Source of the DNA: JBHHWH01 sp046756405
GTDB lineage: Bacteria > Actinomycetota > Acidimicrobiia > Spongiisociales > ZC4RG35
NCBI GenBank assembly: GCA_046756405.1
Contig: JBHHWH010000027.1
Span: 1-27,613, forward strand
DNA length: 27,613 nt
Direction: 5' to 3'
In this document: piece after piece, positions 14,698 through 22,165 of the stretch
Layout of the letters: every line of letters begins with the position of its first letter
Position numbering within the stretch: the first letter of the stretch is position 1
Position numbers and translations under genes: made by a program
The notes under the pieces: generated by a model
Database searches by the model: none
What the model was told of the DNA's origin: nothing
Seen by the model: only the letters and a program-made list of their open reading frames with translations

Positions 14698-14706
14698 TTA
14701 TCCACA
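14698..14706 (+). promoter_or_regulatory. single consensus DnaA-box sequence
   Basis: TTATCCACA, the canonical 9-base DnaA box, lies in the 15-base gap between repeat copies 3 and 4. There is only one perfect copy and no origin genes nearby, so function is uncertain. Confidence 0.3.
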
Positions 14707-14710
14707 GACT

Positions 14711-14757
14711 TTCTGTGCGGATCCGCGGACCGTTTTGGCCCACAGACCCGCACGGAA
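14711..14757. repeat. 47-bp intergenic palindromic repeat, copy 4
   Basis: Identical to copy 3 over 47 bases and a few flanking bases each side (CTTTCTG... is shared only in part). It ends 3 bases before the stop of the LLM oxidoreductase gene, downstream of which it may act as a terminator or mRNA-stabilising stem. Confidence 0.85.
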
Positions 14758-14760
14758 CGT

Positions 14761-15759
14761 TTAGATGGCGGGGATGACGCTCTGCCCGTAGGCCTCGAGG
14801 GTGCCTTCCATGTCGTCGTGCATCAGGTAGATGCCGAAGTGGTCCACCCCCATGTCCCGGAGGAGCGACAGCTTCTCGATGTGGTCGTCGACGGTCCCCA
14901 GGACGCAGAAACGGTCCACGATGTAGTCGGGGACGAAGTCGGTGGACGGGTTGTCGGGCTTGCCATGGTGGTCGTAGTCGTAGCCCTCCCGGCCCTTGAT
15001 GTAGTCCAGCAGCGCCTGGGGCACCTTGGAGGTGTCCTCTCCGTACCGCTTCACCATGTCGGCCACGTGGTTGCCCACCATCCCCCCGAACCAGCGGAGC
15101 TGGTCCCGCTGATGGTCGATATCGTCGCCCACATACGCCGGGGCCACCACGCAAATGGTGATGTCGTCGGGGTCCCGGCCCGCCTCGGTCGCCGCCTCCC
15201 GCACCGCCCCCATAGTCCACTCCAGCACCTGGGGATCGGCGAGCTGGAGGATGAAACCGTCGGCGTGGCGGCCGATGGTCGCCAGGGCCTTCGGTCCATA
15301 CCCGGCCACCCAGATGGGCAGGTCCCACCCCTCCCCCACCCAGGGCATCCGCACTGGCGTGCCTCGATAGTCGACCTCCTCCCCCGCCACCAGGCCCTTG
15401 ATCACCCCCATCGCCTCGGCCAAGGTCGCCAGGGTCGTCGGCTTGCGCCCGATCACCCGCACCGCCGAGTCGCCCCGGCCGATGGCGCACACCGTCCGGG
15501 GACCGAACATCTCGTTGAGGGTGGCGAACAGCGACGCCAGCACCGTCCAGTCCCGAGTCCCCGGGTTGGTGACCATGGGACCGACCACCATCCGTTCGGT
15601 GGCGGCCAGCATCTGGGAGTAGATGACGAAGGGCTCCTCCCACAGCACATGGGAGTCGAAGGTCCACCCGTGGGTGAACCCCAGGTCCTCCGCCTTCTTG
15701 GCCAACTCCACCACCCGCCGGGCGGGCGGGTCCGTCTGGAGGACTACGCCGAAGTCCAT
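14761..15759 (-). CDS. LLM-class oxidoreductase, probably F420-dependent (TIGR03842-like)
   Basis: Cytoplasmic TIM-barrel enzyme of 332 residues in the bacterial-luciferase-like family. Features include the first strand MDFGVVLQTDPP, GWTFDSHVLWEEPFV, TNPGTRDWTVLASLFATLNE, the cofactor-binding IGRGDSA and the late LPIWVAGYGPKALATIGRHADG, split here for length. These fit F420-dependent members, particularly the TIGR03842-type group, better than RutA-type FMN monooxygenases. It is the last gene of the pyrimidine/hydantoin block: ATG 15759 starts one base after the dihydropyrimidinase stop, so the two are surely cotranscribed. A redox step on the imported ring is the likely role, for example supplying a dihydro-ring to the hydrolase. 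The actual reaction is unknown and cofactor choice needs experiment. Confidence 0.8.
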   Translation of the reverse strand: MDFGVVLQTDPPARRVVELAKKAEDLGFTHGWTFDSHVLWEEPFVIYSQMLAATERMVVGPMVTNPGTRDWTVLASLFATLNEMFGPRTVCAIGRGDSAVRVIGRKPTTLATLAEAMGVIKGLVAGEEVDYRGTPVRMPWVGEGWDLPIWVAGYGPKALATIGRHADGFILQLADPQVLEWTMGAVREAATEAGRDPDDITICVVAPAYVGDDIDHQRDQLRWFGGMVGNHVADMVKRYGEDTSKVPQALLDYIKGREGYDYDHHGKPDNPSTDFVPDYIVDRFCVLGTVDDHIEKLSLLRDMGVDHFGIYLMHDDMEGTLEAYGQSVIPAI

Positions 15760-15760
15760 C

Positions 15761-17176
15761 TCAGCCCTGGTACTGGCTCAGGCCGCGACGCAGGAACTCA
15801 CCGTCGCCAGGCGAGCCGTGGTAGGCGTCGTCGGCGACGATCACCTTGCCCTTCGACAGCACCGTCTCCACCTGCCCCTGGACTTTCCACCCTTCGTAGG
15901 CGGAGTAGTCGACGTCCATGTGGTGGGTCTCGGCGGAGATGACATGCGGCGAGTCCGGGTTGAAGATCACGATGTCGGCGTCGGAGCCAACGGCGATCGT
16001 CCCCTTCTTCGGGTATAGGCCGAACATCTTCGCCGGCGCGGTGGCGGTGATCTCCACGAAACGGTTCAGCCCGATGCGGCCCTGGGCGACACCGCCGTCG
16101 TAGATCAGCTCCATCCGATTCTCCACTCCGGGCATGCCGTTGGGGATCTTGGAGAAGTCGCCCTGGCCGAGCTGCTTCTGGGTGCCGAAGGTGTGGTGGT
16201 CGCCCATGCAGAACGGACAGTGGTCGGTGGAGACGATCTGGAGGTCGTTGGTCCGCAGCCCCTGCCACAGCCGGTCCTGATGGCCGGCGGCGGTGTCCCG
16301 CAGTGGCGGTGAGCAGACGTACTTGGCCCCGTCGAAGCCGTTGCCCAGATTGTCCAAAGACAAGAACAGGTATTGGGGACAGGTCTCGGCGTAGACCGGC
16401 TTTCCTTCGTCCCGGGCCTGGATCACCTCGTCGAGAGCCTCCTTGGCCGACAGGTGGACGATATAGAGCTGGGCCCCGGTGAGCTCGGCGAGCTTGATCG
16501 CCCGGTGGGTGGCCTCCCCCTCGAGGATCGACTTGCGCACGATCCCGTGATAGATGGGGTCGGTCTCCCCCCGCTCCAGGGCTTGTTCCACCAGCACGTC
16601 GATGGCGATGCCGTTCTCGGCGTGCATGCAGATGGTGGCGCCCTTGTCGGCCGCCTTCTGCATAGCCCGGAGGATCTCCCCGTCATCGGAGTAGAAGACG
16701 CCTGGGTAGGCCATGAACATCTTGAAGGAGGTGACGCCCTCGTCGATGAGGGTCTCCATCTCTTTGAGTGTCTGGTCGTTGATGTCTCCGGTGATCATGT
16801 GGAAGCCGTAGTCGATGGCGCACTTGCCCTCGGCCTTGCCCATCCACGCCTCCCAACCTTCGAGCGCCGACTGACCCTTGGTCTGGACGGCGAAGTCGAC
16901 GATCGTGGTGGTGCCTCCCCAGGCTGCCGCCCGGGTGCCGGTCTCGAAGGTGTCCGCGGCGAAGGTGCCGCCGAAGGGCAGCTCCATGTGGGTGTGGACG
17001 TCGATCCCGCCGGGGATCACCAGCTTGGATGAGGCGTCGATCACCTCGTCGGCGGCGACGTCCAACGTCCTCGGCTCCAAGAGTGCCGCCACCTTGCCGT
17101 CCTCGATGAGGACGTCGGCGTTCATCGTCTCGGTGGCGGTCACCACCGTCCCGTTTGTGATCAGTGTTCTGGCCAT
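15761..17176 (-). CDS. hydA: dihydropyrimidinase (D-hydantoinase)
   Basis: Cyclic amidohydrolase of 471 residues, usual for the family, which opens dihydrouracil, dihydrothymine or 5-substituted hydantoins to N-carbamoyl amino acids. The two-metal site is complete: His61 and His63 (DVHTHME), the carboxylated Lys152 (SFKMFMAY), His185 (CMHAENG), His241 (IVHLSAKEA) and Asp318 (STDHCPF). ATG 17176 has AGGAGG 5 bases upstream; the preceding in-frame GTG is too close to that site. The upstream gene encodes the next pathway enzyme (N-carbamoyl-beta-alanine hydrolase), and the downstream LLM gene is only one base away. Whether the native substrate is a pyrimidine or a hydantoin cannot be decided from sequence. 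Confidence 0.92.
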   Translation of the reverse strand: MARTLITNGTVVTATETMNADVLIEDGKVAALLEPRTLDVAADEVIDASSKLVIPGGIDVHTHMELPFGGTFAADTFETGTRAAAWGGTTTIVDFAVQTKGQSALEGWEAWMGKAEGKCAIDYGFHMITGDINDQTLKEMETLIDEGVTSFKMFMAYPGVFYSDDGEILRAMQKAADKGATICMHAENGIAIDVLVEQALERGETDPIYHGIVRKSILEGEATHRAIKLAELTGAQLYIVHLSAKEALDEVIQARDEGKPVYAETCPQYLFLSLDNLGNGFDGAKYVCSPPLRDTAAGHQDRLWQGLRTNDLQIVSTDHCPFCMGDHHTFGTQKQLGQGDFSKIPNGMPGVENRMELIYDGGVAQGRIGLNRFVEITATAPAKMFGLYPKKGTIAVGSDADIVIFNPDSPHVISAETHHMDVDYSAYEGWKVQGQVETVLSKGKVIVADDAYHGSPGDGEFLRRGLSQYQG

Positions 17177-17228
17177 CACTTCCTCCTAGGGGTTGACCGG
17201 CCCGCGAAGGGGCCCGAGGGTTACAGAC

Positions 17229-18071
17229 TTACGGGGCGACCAGGGGGCCGTAGGTGTCGGGCCTGCGGTCCCGGTAGAAGGCCCAAACCTTGCGCACCTC
17301 GTCGATCGCGTCCATGTCCAGCTCACGGACAATCACCTCTTCGTCGGTGTCCGACGCCGCTTCACCCACGATCTGGCCGCGGGGATCGACGAAGTAGGAG
17401 GAGCCGTAGAAGTCGTTGTCTCCGTAGGGCTCCTTCCCTACCCGGTTGATCGCGCCGATGAAGTACTCGTTGGCCACTGCCGATGCGGGCTGCTCGAGGT
17501 TCCACAGGTACATGGACAGCCCCCGGCTGGTAGCGGACGGGTTGAAGACGATCTTGGCCCCGGCGAGGCCCAAGGCCCGCCACCCTTCGGGGAAGTGCCG
17601 GTCGTAGCAGATGTAGACCCCGATCCGCCCCACGGCGGTGTCGAAGACCGGATAGCCGAGGTTTCCGGGGCGGAAGTAGAACTTCTCCCAGAACCCGGAG
17701 ACGTGGGGGATGTGGTTCTTGCGGTACTTGCCCAGGTAGGACCCGTCGGCGTCGATAACTGCCGCGGTGTTGTAGAGGAAGCCGTCGTCCTCCTTTTCGT
17801 AGATGGGCACCACCAGCACCATCCCGGTCTCCTTAGCTAGTTCGATCATCCTCTGGATGGTCGGCCCGTCCGGGACCGCCTCGGCGGTGTCCTTGTGCTC
17901 GTCGTCCTGGACCTGGCAGAAGTAGGGAGCGTTGAACAGCTCCTGGAAGCAGAGCACCTGGGCACCCTGTTCGGCGGCGTCGTAGGCGAACTTGACGTTC
18001 TTGTCGATCATGGAGTCCTTGTCCCCGGTCCAGGCGGTTTGCACCAGGGCGGCCCTGACGATGTTGGCCAT
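17229..18071 (-). CDS. beta-ureidopropionase-like carbon-nitrogen hydrolase
   Basis: Nitrilase-superfamily amidohydrolase of 280 residues. The catalytic triad is visible: Glu44 in FQELF, Lys118 in YRKNHIP and Cys155 in ICYDRHFPE. The context makes it an N-carbamoyl-beta-alanine (or N-carbamoyl amino acid) hydrolase releasing ammonia, CO2 and a beta-amino acid, the step after dihydropyrimidinase. ATG 18071 has GAGGAGG about 9 bases upstream; a longer reading to 18110 overlaps that site and is rejected. The gene lies 52 bases before hydA. A hairpin separates it from the transporter genes, so it may have a promoter of its own or depend on read-through. Confidence 0.87.
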   Translation of the reverse strand: MANIVRAALVQTAWTGDKDSMIDKNVKFAYDAAEQGAQVLCFQELFNAPYFCQVQDDEHKDTAEAVPDGPTIQRMIELAKETGMVLVVPIYEKEDDGFLYNTAAVIDADGSYLGKYRKNHIPHVSGFWEKFYFRPGNLGYPVFDTAVGRIGVYICYDRHFPEGWRALGLAGAKIVFNPSATSRGLSMYLWNLEQPASAVANEYFIGAINRVGKEPYGDNDFYGSSYFVDPRGQIVGEAASDTDEEVIVRELDMDAIDEVRKVWAFYRDRRPDTYGPLVAP

Positions 18072-18122
18072 GTTCTTCGTCCTCCTCGTTGTCTGAGATA
18101 GCCCAAACATAATCCCGAAAAG

Positions 18123-18154
18123 CGAAGGGCGGGCCGACTAGGGCCCGCCCTTCG
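18123..18154 (-). terminator. hairpin between the binding-protein gene and the amidohydrolase
   Basis: CGAAGGGCGGGCC (18123-18135) pairs exactly with GGCCCGCCCTTCG (18142-18154), loop 6 bases. On the minus strand it is followed by CTTTTCGG. It may end or attenuate transcription from the transporter genes, lowering expression of the enzymes. Confidence 0.7.
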
Positions 18155-18179
18155 TCTCTCTCCCTAAGGGTGTCTCTCC

Positions 18180-19304
18180 CTATTCTCCTCCCGGTCTCAA
18201 TTCGATCGCCCGTCTGGTGTAGGTGGCTCCCTTCACATCGAGGCCCTCAGCCTCCAGTTCGGCTACCACCGCCTCGGCGAGATCGGTGCGGTAGGCGTCG
18301 CCTCCGATGGTCACTCCCTGAAGCTCGGGAATCTGCGAGGTGGCCACCTCGACGGTCTGATCCCACAGCGGCTTGTTCATCACTCCAATGCCGTTGGCGT
18401 TGGGGAAGATCAGCCCGAGGATCTCGTTGAGCTGCCACGCCTGGTGGCTCTCACCGAGGGTCGAGCCGTTGTTGAGGACGATCTGGACGCACTCATCGAA
18501 GTTGTCCAGGCAGTACAGCCAGCCGCGGAAAGAAGCCTTGAGGAACCGTTTGGCGATGTCCTCGTTGCCCGCCGTCTCGATCCAGTCCCGGTTCACCCAG
18601 ATGGCGTCTTGAAGCATGGCGGTGCCGATGTCGTTGAAGTCGATGACGTTGAGGTCCTCCGGCTGGTACAGCTCCCCGGTCTCCGGGTTGACCGCCTCCA
18701 GCACCTGGGCGTACTCGTTGTAGATCATCGCCTGGGCGGCGTCGAGGTCGCCGTTGAGCAGAGCCAGCATGTCGAAGGACTGGCCCACCAGCTCCACGTC
18801 GGGAACGTTGAACTTGGCGATGGCGGCCGTCAGCTCGTACTCGTTGCCGAACCCCCAGGTACCCACCTTCTTGCCTGCCCAGTCCTCGGGCTTGGTGATA
18901 CCTGAATCCTTGAAGGAGACCTCCAGGGTTCCGGAGCGTTCGAACACCTGGGCGATGTTGACGATGTCGGCGCCTTCCTCCCTGGAGACGAGAGCCTTGG
19001 GCACCCAGGCGATACCGAACTCGGCGCCGCCTGTGGCCAGCACGGTCTGGGGGACGATCTCGACGGCACCTTCGAGGATGGTGACATTGAGGCACTCGTC
19101 CTCGTAGAAGCCCTTGTCCTTGGCGACGAAGTAGCCGGCGAACTGCGACTGGGCCACCCACTGAAGCTGAAGCCGGACGTCGTCCACCGTGGCGCAGCCG
19201 GCTTCTTCACCGCCGCCCTCTCCCGCGGGCTCTCCGCCCGTGCAGGCGGCCACCACCAGGGCCAGCACAGAAGAAAGGGCCAGCCATCTCCACTTACGTT
19301 TCAT
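18180..19304 (-). CDS. ABC importer substrate-binding lipoprotein (NMT1/THI5-like)
   Basis: A 374-residue periplasmic-face binding protein. The lipoprotein signal is visible: a basic start MKRKWRW, a hydrophobic core and lipobox VVAAC with Cys21 as the lipidated residue, followed by a Gly/Glu-rich flexible linker. The folded part begins VRLQLQWVAQSQFAGYFVAK, and GFYEDECLNVTI is typical of the NMT1/THI5/SsuA-like fold that binds pyrimidine precursors, sulfonates or nitrate. Together with the hydrolases downstream, this suggests uptake of a pyrimidine or hydantoin-like compound. AGGAGG lies 4 bases before ATG 19304. It follows two permeases and an ATPase on the same strand after a 78-base gap with no clear signal. 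Confidence 0.87.
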   Translation of the reverse strand: MKRKWRWLALSSVLALVVAACTGGEPAGEGGGEEAGCATVDDVRLQLQWVAQSQFAGYFVAKDKGFYEDECLNVTILEGAVEIVPQTVLATGGAEFGIAWVPKALVSREEGADIVNIAQVFERSGTLEVSFKDSGITKPEDWAGKKVGTWGFGNEYELTAAIAKFNVPDVELVGQSFDMLALLNGDLDAAQAMIYNEYAQVLEAVNPETGELYQPEDLNVIDFNDIGTAMLQDAIWVNRDWIETAGNEDIAKRFLKASFRGWLYCLDNFDECVQIVLNNGSTLGESHQAWQLNEILGLIFPNANGIGVMNKPLWDQTVEVATSQIPELQGVTIGGDAYRTDLAEAVVAELEAEGLDVKGATYTRRAIELRPGGE

Positions 19305-19382
19305 CTCTCCTCCTAGTCGATCCGATCCCCGGTAATCGTGGTCCGCAGCCGACTCTATTCGCGCCGCGACGACGATGCGCCC

Positions 19383-20273
19383 TCAACCGGCATCGGCGGC
19401 GCGGAAAGACACATGCCACGGCATGACCAGCCGTTCGACGATGAGGACCACTGCATAAAGGGCAATGCCCATGATCGACGCCACCAGAATCCCCGCCCAG
19501 GCGTCGGCGAAGACGAACAGGCTGGCCTTGGAGAGGATGTAGCGGCCGAGGACGTTGATTGGCCCGCCGAAGTACTCGGCGACGATGGCGGCGATGATCG
19601 AAAGGGTGGAGGCCACCTTCATCGCCGAGAAGAAGTAGGGAAGGGCATGGGGAACTCGCACCCTCCGCATGATCTCGGTGGGCGTAGCCGCGTAGGAGCG
19701 CATCAGCTCCAGCTCGTCTTCTTCGACTTCGATGAGACCCCGGGCGGTGTTGATCATCACCGGGAAGAACACGACGATCGCCACCACCACGATCTTCGGC
19801 ACCGGGCTGGACAGGTCGAACATGCCGTTGGTGATCGGGGCCAGGGCGATGATGGGCACCGAGTTGGCAGCGATGGCAAAGGGCATTAGGCCTTCCCGCA
19901 CCGGCGCCCAGCGGACGGTGGCCAGGGCGACGACCACTCCGAGGAGGGTGCCGCCCACCAGCCCTCCCAGGGCTTCGAGGAGGGTGTTGAACCCGGCCGA
20001 CCAGATGATGTCGCTGGTGGCGATGAACCGTTCGATGATCAGGCTGGGAGCGGGAAGGATGAAGGTTTCGATGTCGAAGAGGAGGGTGGCGCCCTCCCAG
20101 AGGAGGACCACGCCGATGAAGGCGACCACCGCAGGGCCGAACTCCCGAATCCGGTGCCGCAGCGCCGACGGGGTGCGGGTTCCCACGGGAAGATCGCCCT
20201 CGAAGGCGGCGAGCACCTCGGTCTCGTGGCTTTCACCGATAGCCCGGTCCCGCTCCGCGGGATCGTGGGTCAC
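19383..20273 (-). CDS. ABC importer permease (nitrate/taurine type), second permease
   Basis: A 296-residue inner-membrane subunit with about six membrane helices between residues 45 and 285. The ATPase-docking EAA loop reads ELMRSYAATPTEIMRRVRVP, then HALPYFFSAMK. The N-terminal 40 residues are polar and cytoplasmic. ATG 20273 overlaps the ATPase stop by ATGA. It is a distant paralogue of the permease encoded at 21040-21942; SsuC/TauC-type transporters usually use two copies of one permease, so here a heterodimer is likely. Confidence 0.88.
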   Translation of the reverse strand: MTHDPAERDRAIGESHETEVLAAFEGDLPVGTRTPSALRHRIREFGPAVVAFIGVVLLWEGATLLFDIETFILPAPSLIIERFIATSDIIWSAGFNTLLEALGGLVGGTLLGVVVALATVRWAPVREGLMPFAIAANSVPIIALAPITNGMFDLSSPVPKIVVVAIVVFFPVMINTARGLIEVEEDELELMRSYAATPTEIMRRVRVPHALPYFFSAMKVASTLSIIAAIVAEYFGGPINVLGRYILSKASLFVFADAWAGILVASIMGIALYAVVLIVERLVMPWHVSFRAADAG

Positions 20274-21043
20274 GCCTGGGCCTCCTCCCGCCGCAGCGCC
20301 TCCCGCACTTCGGTGATCTTCTCGAAATACTCGGCCGACTCCCGGGTGTCGGTGTCCCGGGGGTGGGAGAGGCCCACCTCGATAATGTCGCCGATCCGGC
20401 CCGGCCGGGGTGACATCACCACCACCCTGGTGGAGAGGAACACCGCCTCGGGAATGGAGTGGGTCACGAAGACGACGGTGGTGTCGGTCTCGTCCCAGAT
20501 TCGCAGCACCTCCTGCTGCATCAGCTCACGGGTCATTTCGTCGAGAGCGCCGAAGGGTTCGTCCATCAGCAGCAGCGACGGGCGGAACGAGAGCGCCCGG
20601 GCAATGGCTACCCGCTGCTGCATTCCCCCGGAGAGCTGCCAGGGATAGTGGTCGCCGAACTCGGAGAGCTGGACCAGTTCCAGCATCTGGGCGGCGGTGC
20701 CGGCCCCATCGTCGATCCCCATGATCTCGAGGGGCAGCTCGACGTTCTGGGTGACGGTGCGCCAGTCGAGAAGGGTGGCACTCTGGAAGACGATCCCGTA
20801 GTCCCGGTCGAGGCGGGCCTGTGAAGGGGGCTTGCCGTTGACCAGGAGGGTGCCTGAGGTGGGGGTGACCAGATCACCGATGAGGCGCAGCAGCGTGGAC
20901 TTGCCGCACCCGGAGGGACCGATAAGCGAGATGAACTCGCCAGGGCGGATCTGGAGGTCAATGTCCCGCAGGGCCTCCACCCGGGCGTCCCCGGCCCCGA
21001 AGACCTTTCCCACCTTGCGGGCGTCGACTACGAGATCGGTCAT
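20270..21043 (-). CDS. ABC importer ATP-binding protein (SsuB/TauB type)
   Basis: A 257-residue ATPase energising the importer. Motifs in order: Walker A GPSGCGKST at 42-50, Q-loop Gln87 (GIVFQSA), signature LSGGMQQR at 137-144, Walker B LLLMDEP at 157-163, D-loop GALD and the H-loop His195 (VFVTHS). All catalytic residues are present. Its start overlaps the upstream permease stop by 4 bases and its stop overlaps the second permease start by 4 bases, so the three subunits are translationally coupled. No substrate can be inferred from the ATPase alone. Confidence 0.92.
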   Translation of the reverse strand: MTDLVVDARKVGKVFGAGDARVEALRDIDLQIRPGEFISLIGPSGCGKSTLLRLIGDLVTPTSGTLLVNGKPPSQARLDRDYGIVFQSATLLDWRTVTQNVELPLEIMGIDDGAGTAAQMLELVQLSEFGDHYPWQLSGGMQQRVAIARALSFRPSLLLMDEPFGALDEMTRELMQQEVLRIWDETDTTVVFVTHSIPEAVFLSTRVVVMSPRPGRIGDIIEVGLSHPRDTDTRESAEYFEKITEVREALRREEAQA

Positions 21044-21942
21044 GTGGCTCCTTCCGAAACGAGTTCGCTTCTGTCACGGCGCGTCTGGGCTACCACCCGG
21101 TGCTCCACGAAGGTCACTATTCCCACGAAGGCGATTCCCACCAGGGCGGTGACGATCACCGTGGCGTACAGCTTCGCCGACAGCACCGCATAGCGCTGGG
21201 AGAAGGTGAGCAGCGCCCGCCCCAGACCGTTCTGGAACCCGGCGGGCAGCTCACCGATGAGGGCGCCGACGATGGAGGCGGTGGCGCTGATCTTGAGGGC
21301 AGTGAAGATGTAAGGCAGGGCGGCGGGGAACTGGAGCTTCCACAGCACCTCCTTCGGCTTGGCGGCGTAGGAGCGCATCAGCTCCAGGGCCTGGGGGTCG
21401 GGCGAACGTAGACCCCGCAAGGTGTTGATCGCCACCGGGAAGAAGGTCAGGTAGGCGGAGACGATGGAGACCGACATCCACTGGGGGAAGGCGAGACGCC
21501 CACCCCAGACCACCACCATGGGGGCGATGGCGATGATCGGCACCGTCTGGCTGGCGACGACATAGGGCATGAAGGCCCGTTCGGCGAGGCGGGAGCGGAC
21601 GAAGAGCACCCCCAGCCCGAAGCCGATGACCGCGCCGATCGCGAAGCCGAGGAAGGCTTCGCGGAGAGTCCAAAAGGAGCGGAAGGCAAGCTCGACGATG
21701 AGGATCCTCCCCACCCGGCTCACCGGGCGGAACAGCTCGATGACCATGTCCCAGGTGTGGGGCATGGTCACGTTGTCGGGCCGCACCGGAGTGGTCCAGC
21801 CGAGGACGCCCCAGATCAGCTTGTACAGCTCCCAGCCGGCCAGCAGCGACAGGGCGACCCCGGTCAGGGAGATGCGGTGCCGGAGACGGGGATCGAGACG
21901 CTCCCATCTGCTGACTGGGACTTCGGCTACGGCCACGGTCAT
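21040..21942 (-). CDS. ABC importer permease (nitrate/taurine type), first permease
   Basis: A 300-residue inner-membrane subunit with about six helices. The EAA loop reads ELMRSYAAKPKEVLWKLQFP followed by AALPYIFTALK, closely parallel to the other permease. ATG 21942 is chosen because the family homology begins soon after it; TAATCT lies 8 bases upstream and no Shine-Dalgarno is seen, so transcription of the whole block probably starts here. An upstream reading to 22203 runs into the divergent aceK gene and is rejected. It is the first gene of the transport and pyrimidine block. Confidence 0.87.
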   Translation of the reverse strand: MTVAVAEVPVSRWERLDPRLRHRISLTGVALSLLAGWELYKLIWGVLGWTTPVRPDNVTMPHTWDMVIELFRPVSRVGRILIVELAFRSFWTLREAFLGFAIGAVIGFGLGVLFVRSRLAERAFMPYVVASQTVPIIAIAPMVVVWGGRLAFPQWMSVSIVSAYLTFFPVAINTLRGLRSPDPQALELMRSYAAKPKEVLWKLQFPAALPYIFTALKISATASIVGALIGELPAGFQNGLGRALLTFSQRYAVLSAKLYATVIVTALVGIAFVGIVTFVEHRVVAQTRRDRSELVSEGAT

Positions 21943-22165
21943 GGGGGGCGAGATTAGAACTGTCGCCACGGGGTCGCGCCGGAGGGGCTTTCGGCTGGCG
22001 CCGCCGCTCGACGGAGGGACACCTCCCGGGCCGGAGGCTTTGAGCCCCTGGCCTCGGTCCCCGAGGACAAGCACGTCAGTGTGGGCCAGTCCGGGTCCAG
22101 CCCGGCCCTGACATCGAAGTGAGCGGCTGAGACCACTCCGGGCACCGCTACCGTGGCGCCCCACC
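21943..22165. other. 223-base divergent intergenic region
   Basis: Holds the promoters of the importer operon (TAATCT near 21951-21956, minus strand) and of aceK. I see no convincing gene or operator; a 63-codon minus-strand reading frame inside it lacks coding features. Confidence 0.5.

Noticed and set aside
14698..14706. Replication origin
   Set aside because: Only one perfect DnaA box; no AT-rich stretch and no dnaA, dnaN or gyrB nearby.
13040..14757. Four repeats as a CRISPR array
   Set aside because: Spacing is irregular (15 to nearly 1000 bases), the copies flank whole genes and no cas gene is present.
21954..22145. Possible 63-residue minus-strand gene upstream of the importer
   Set aside because: No ribosome site, no motif, and it occupies the promoter space between two divergent genes.
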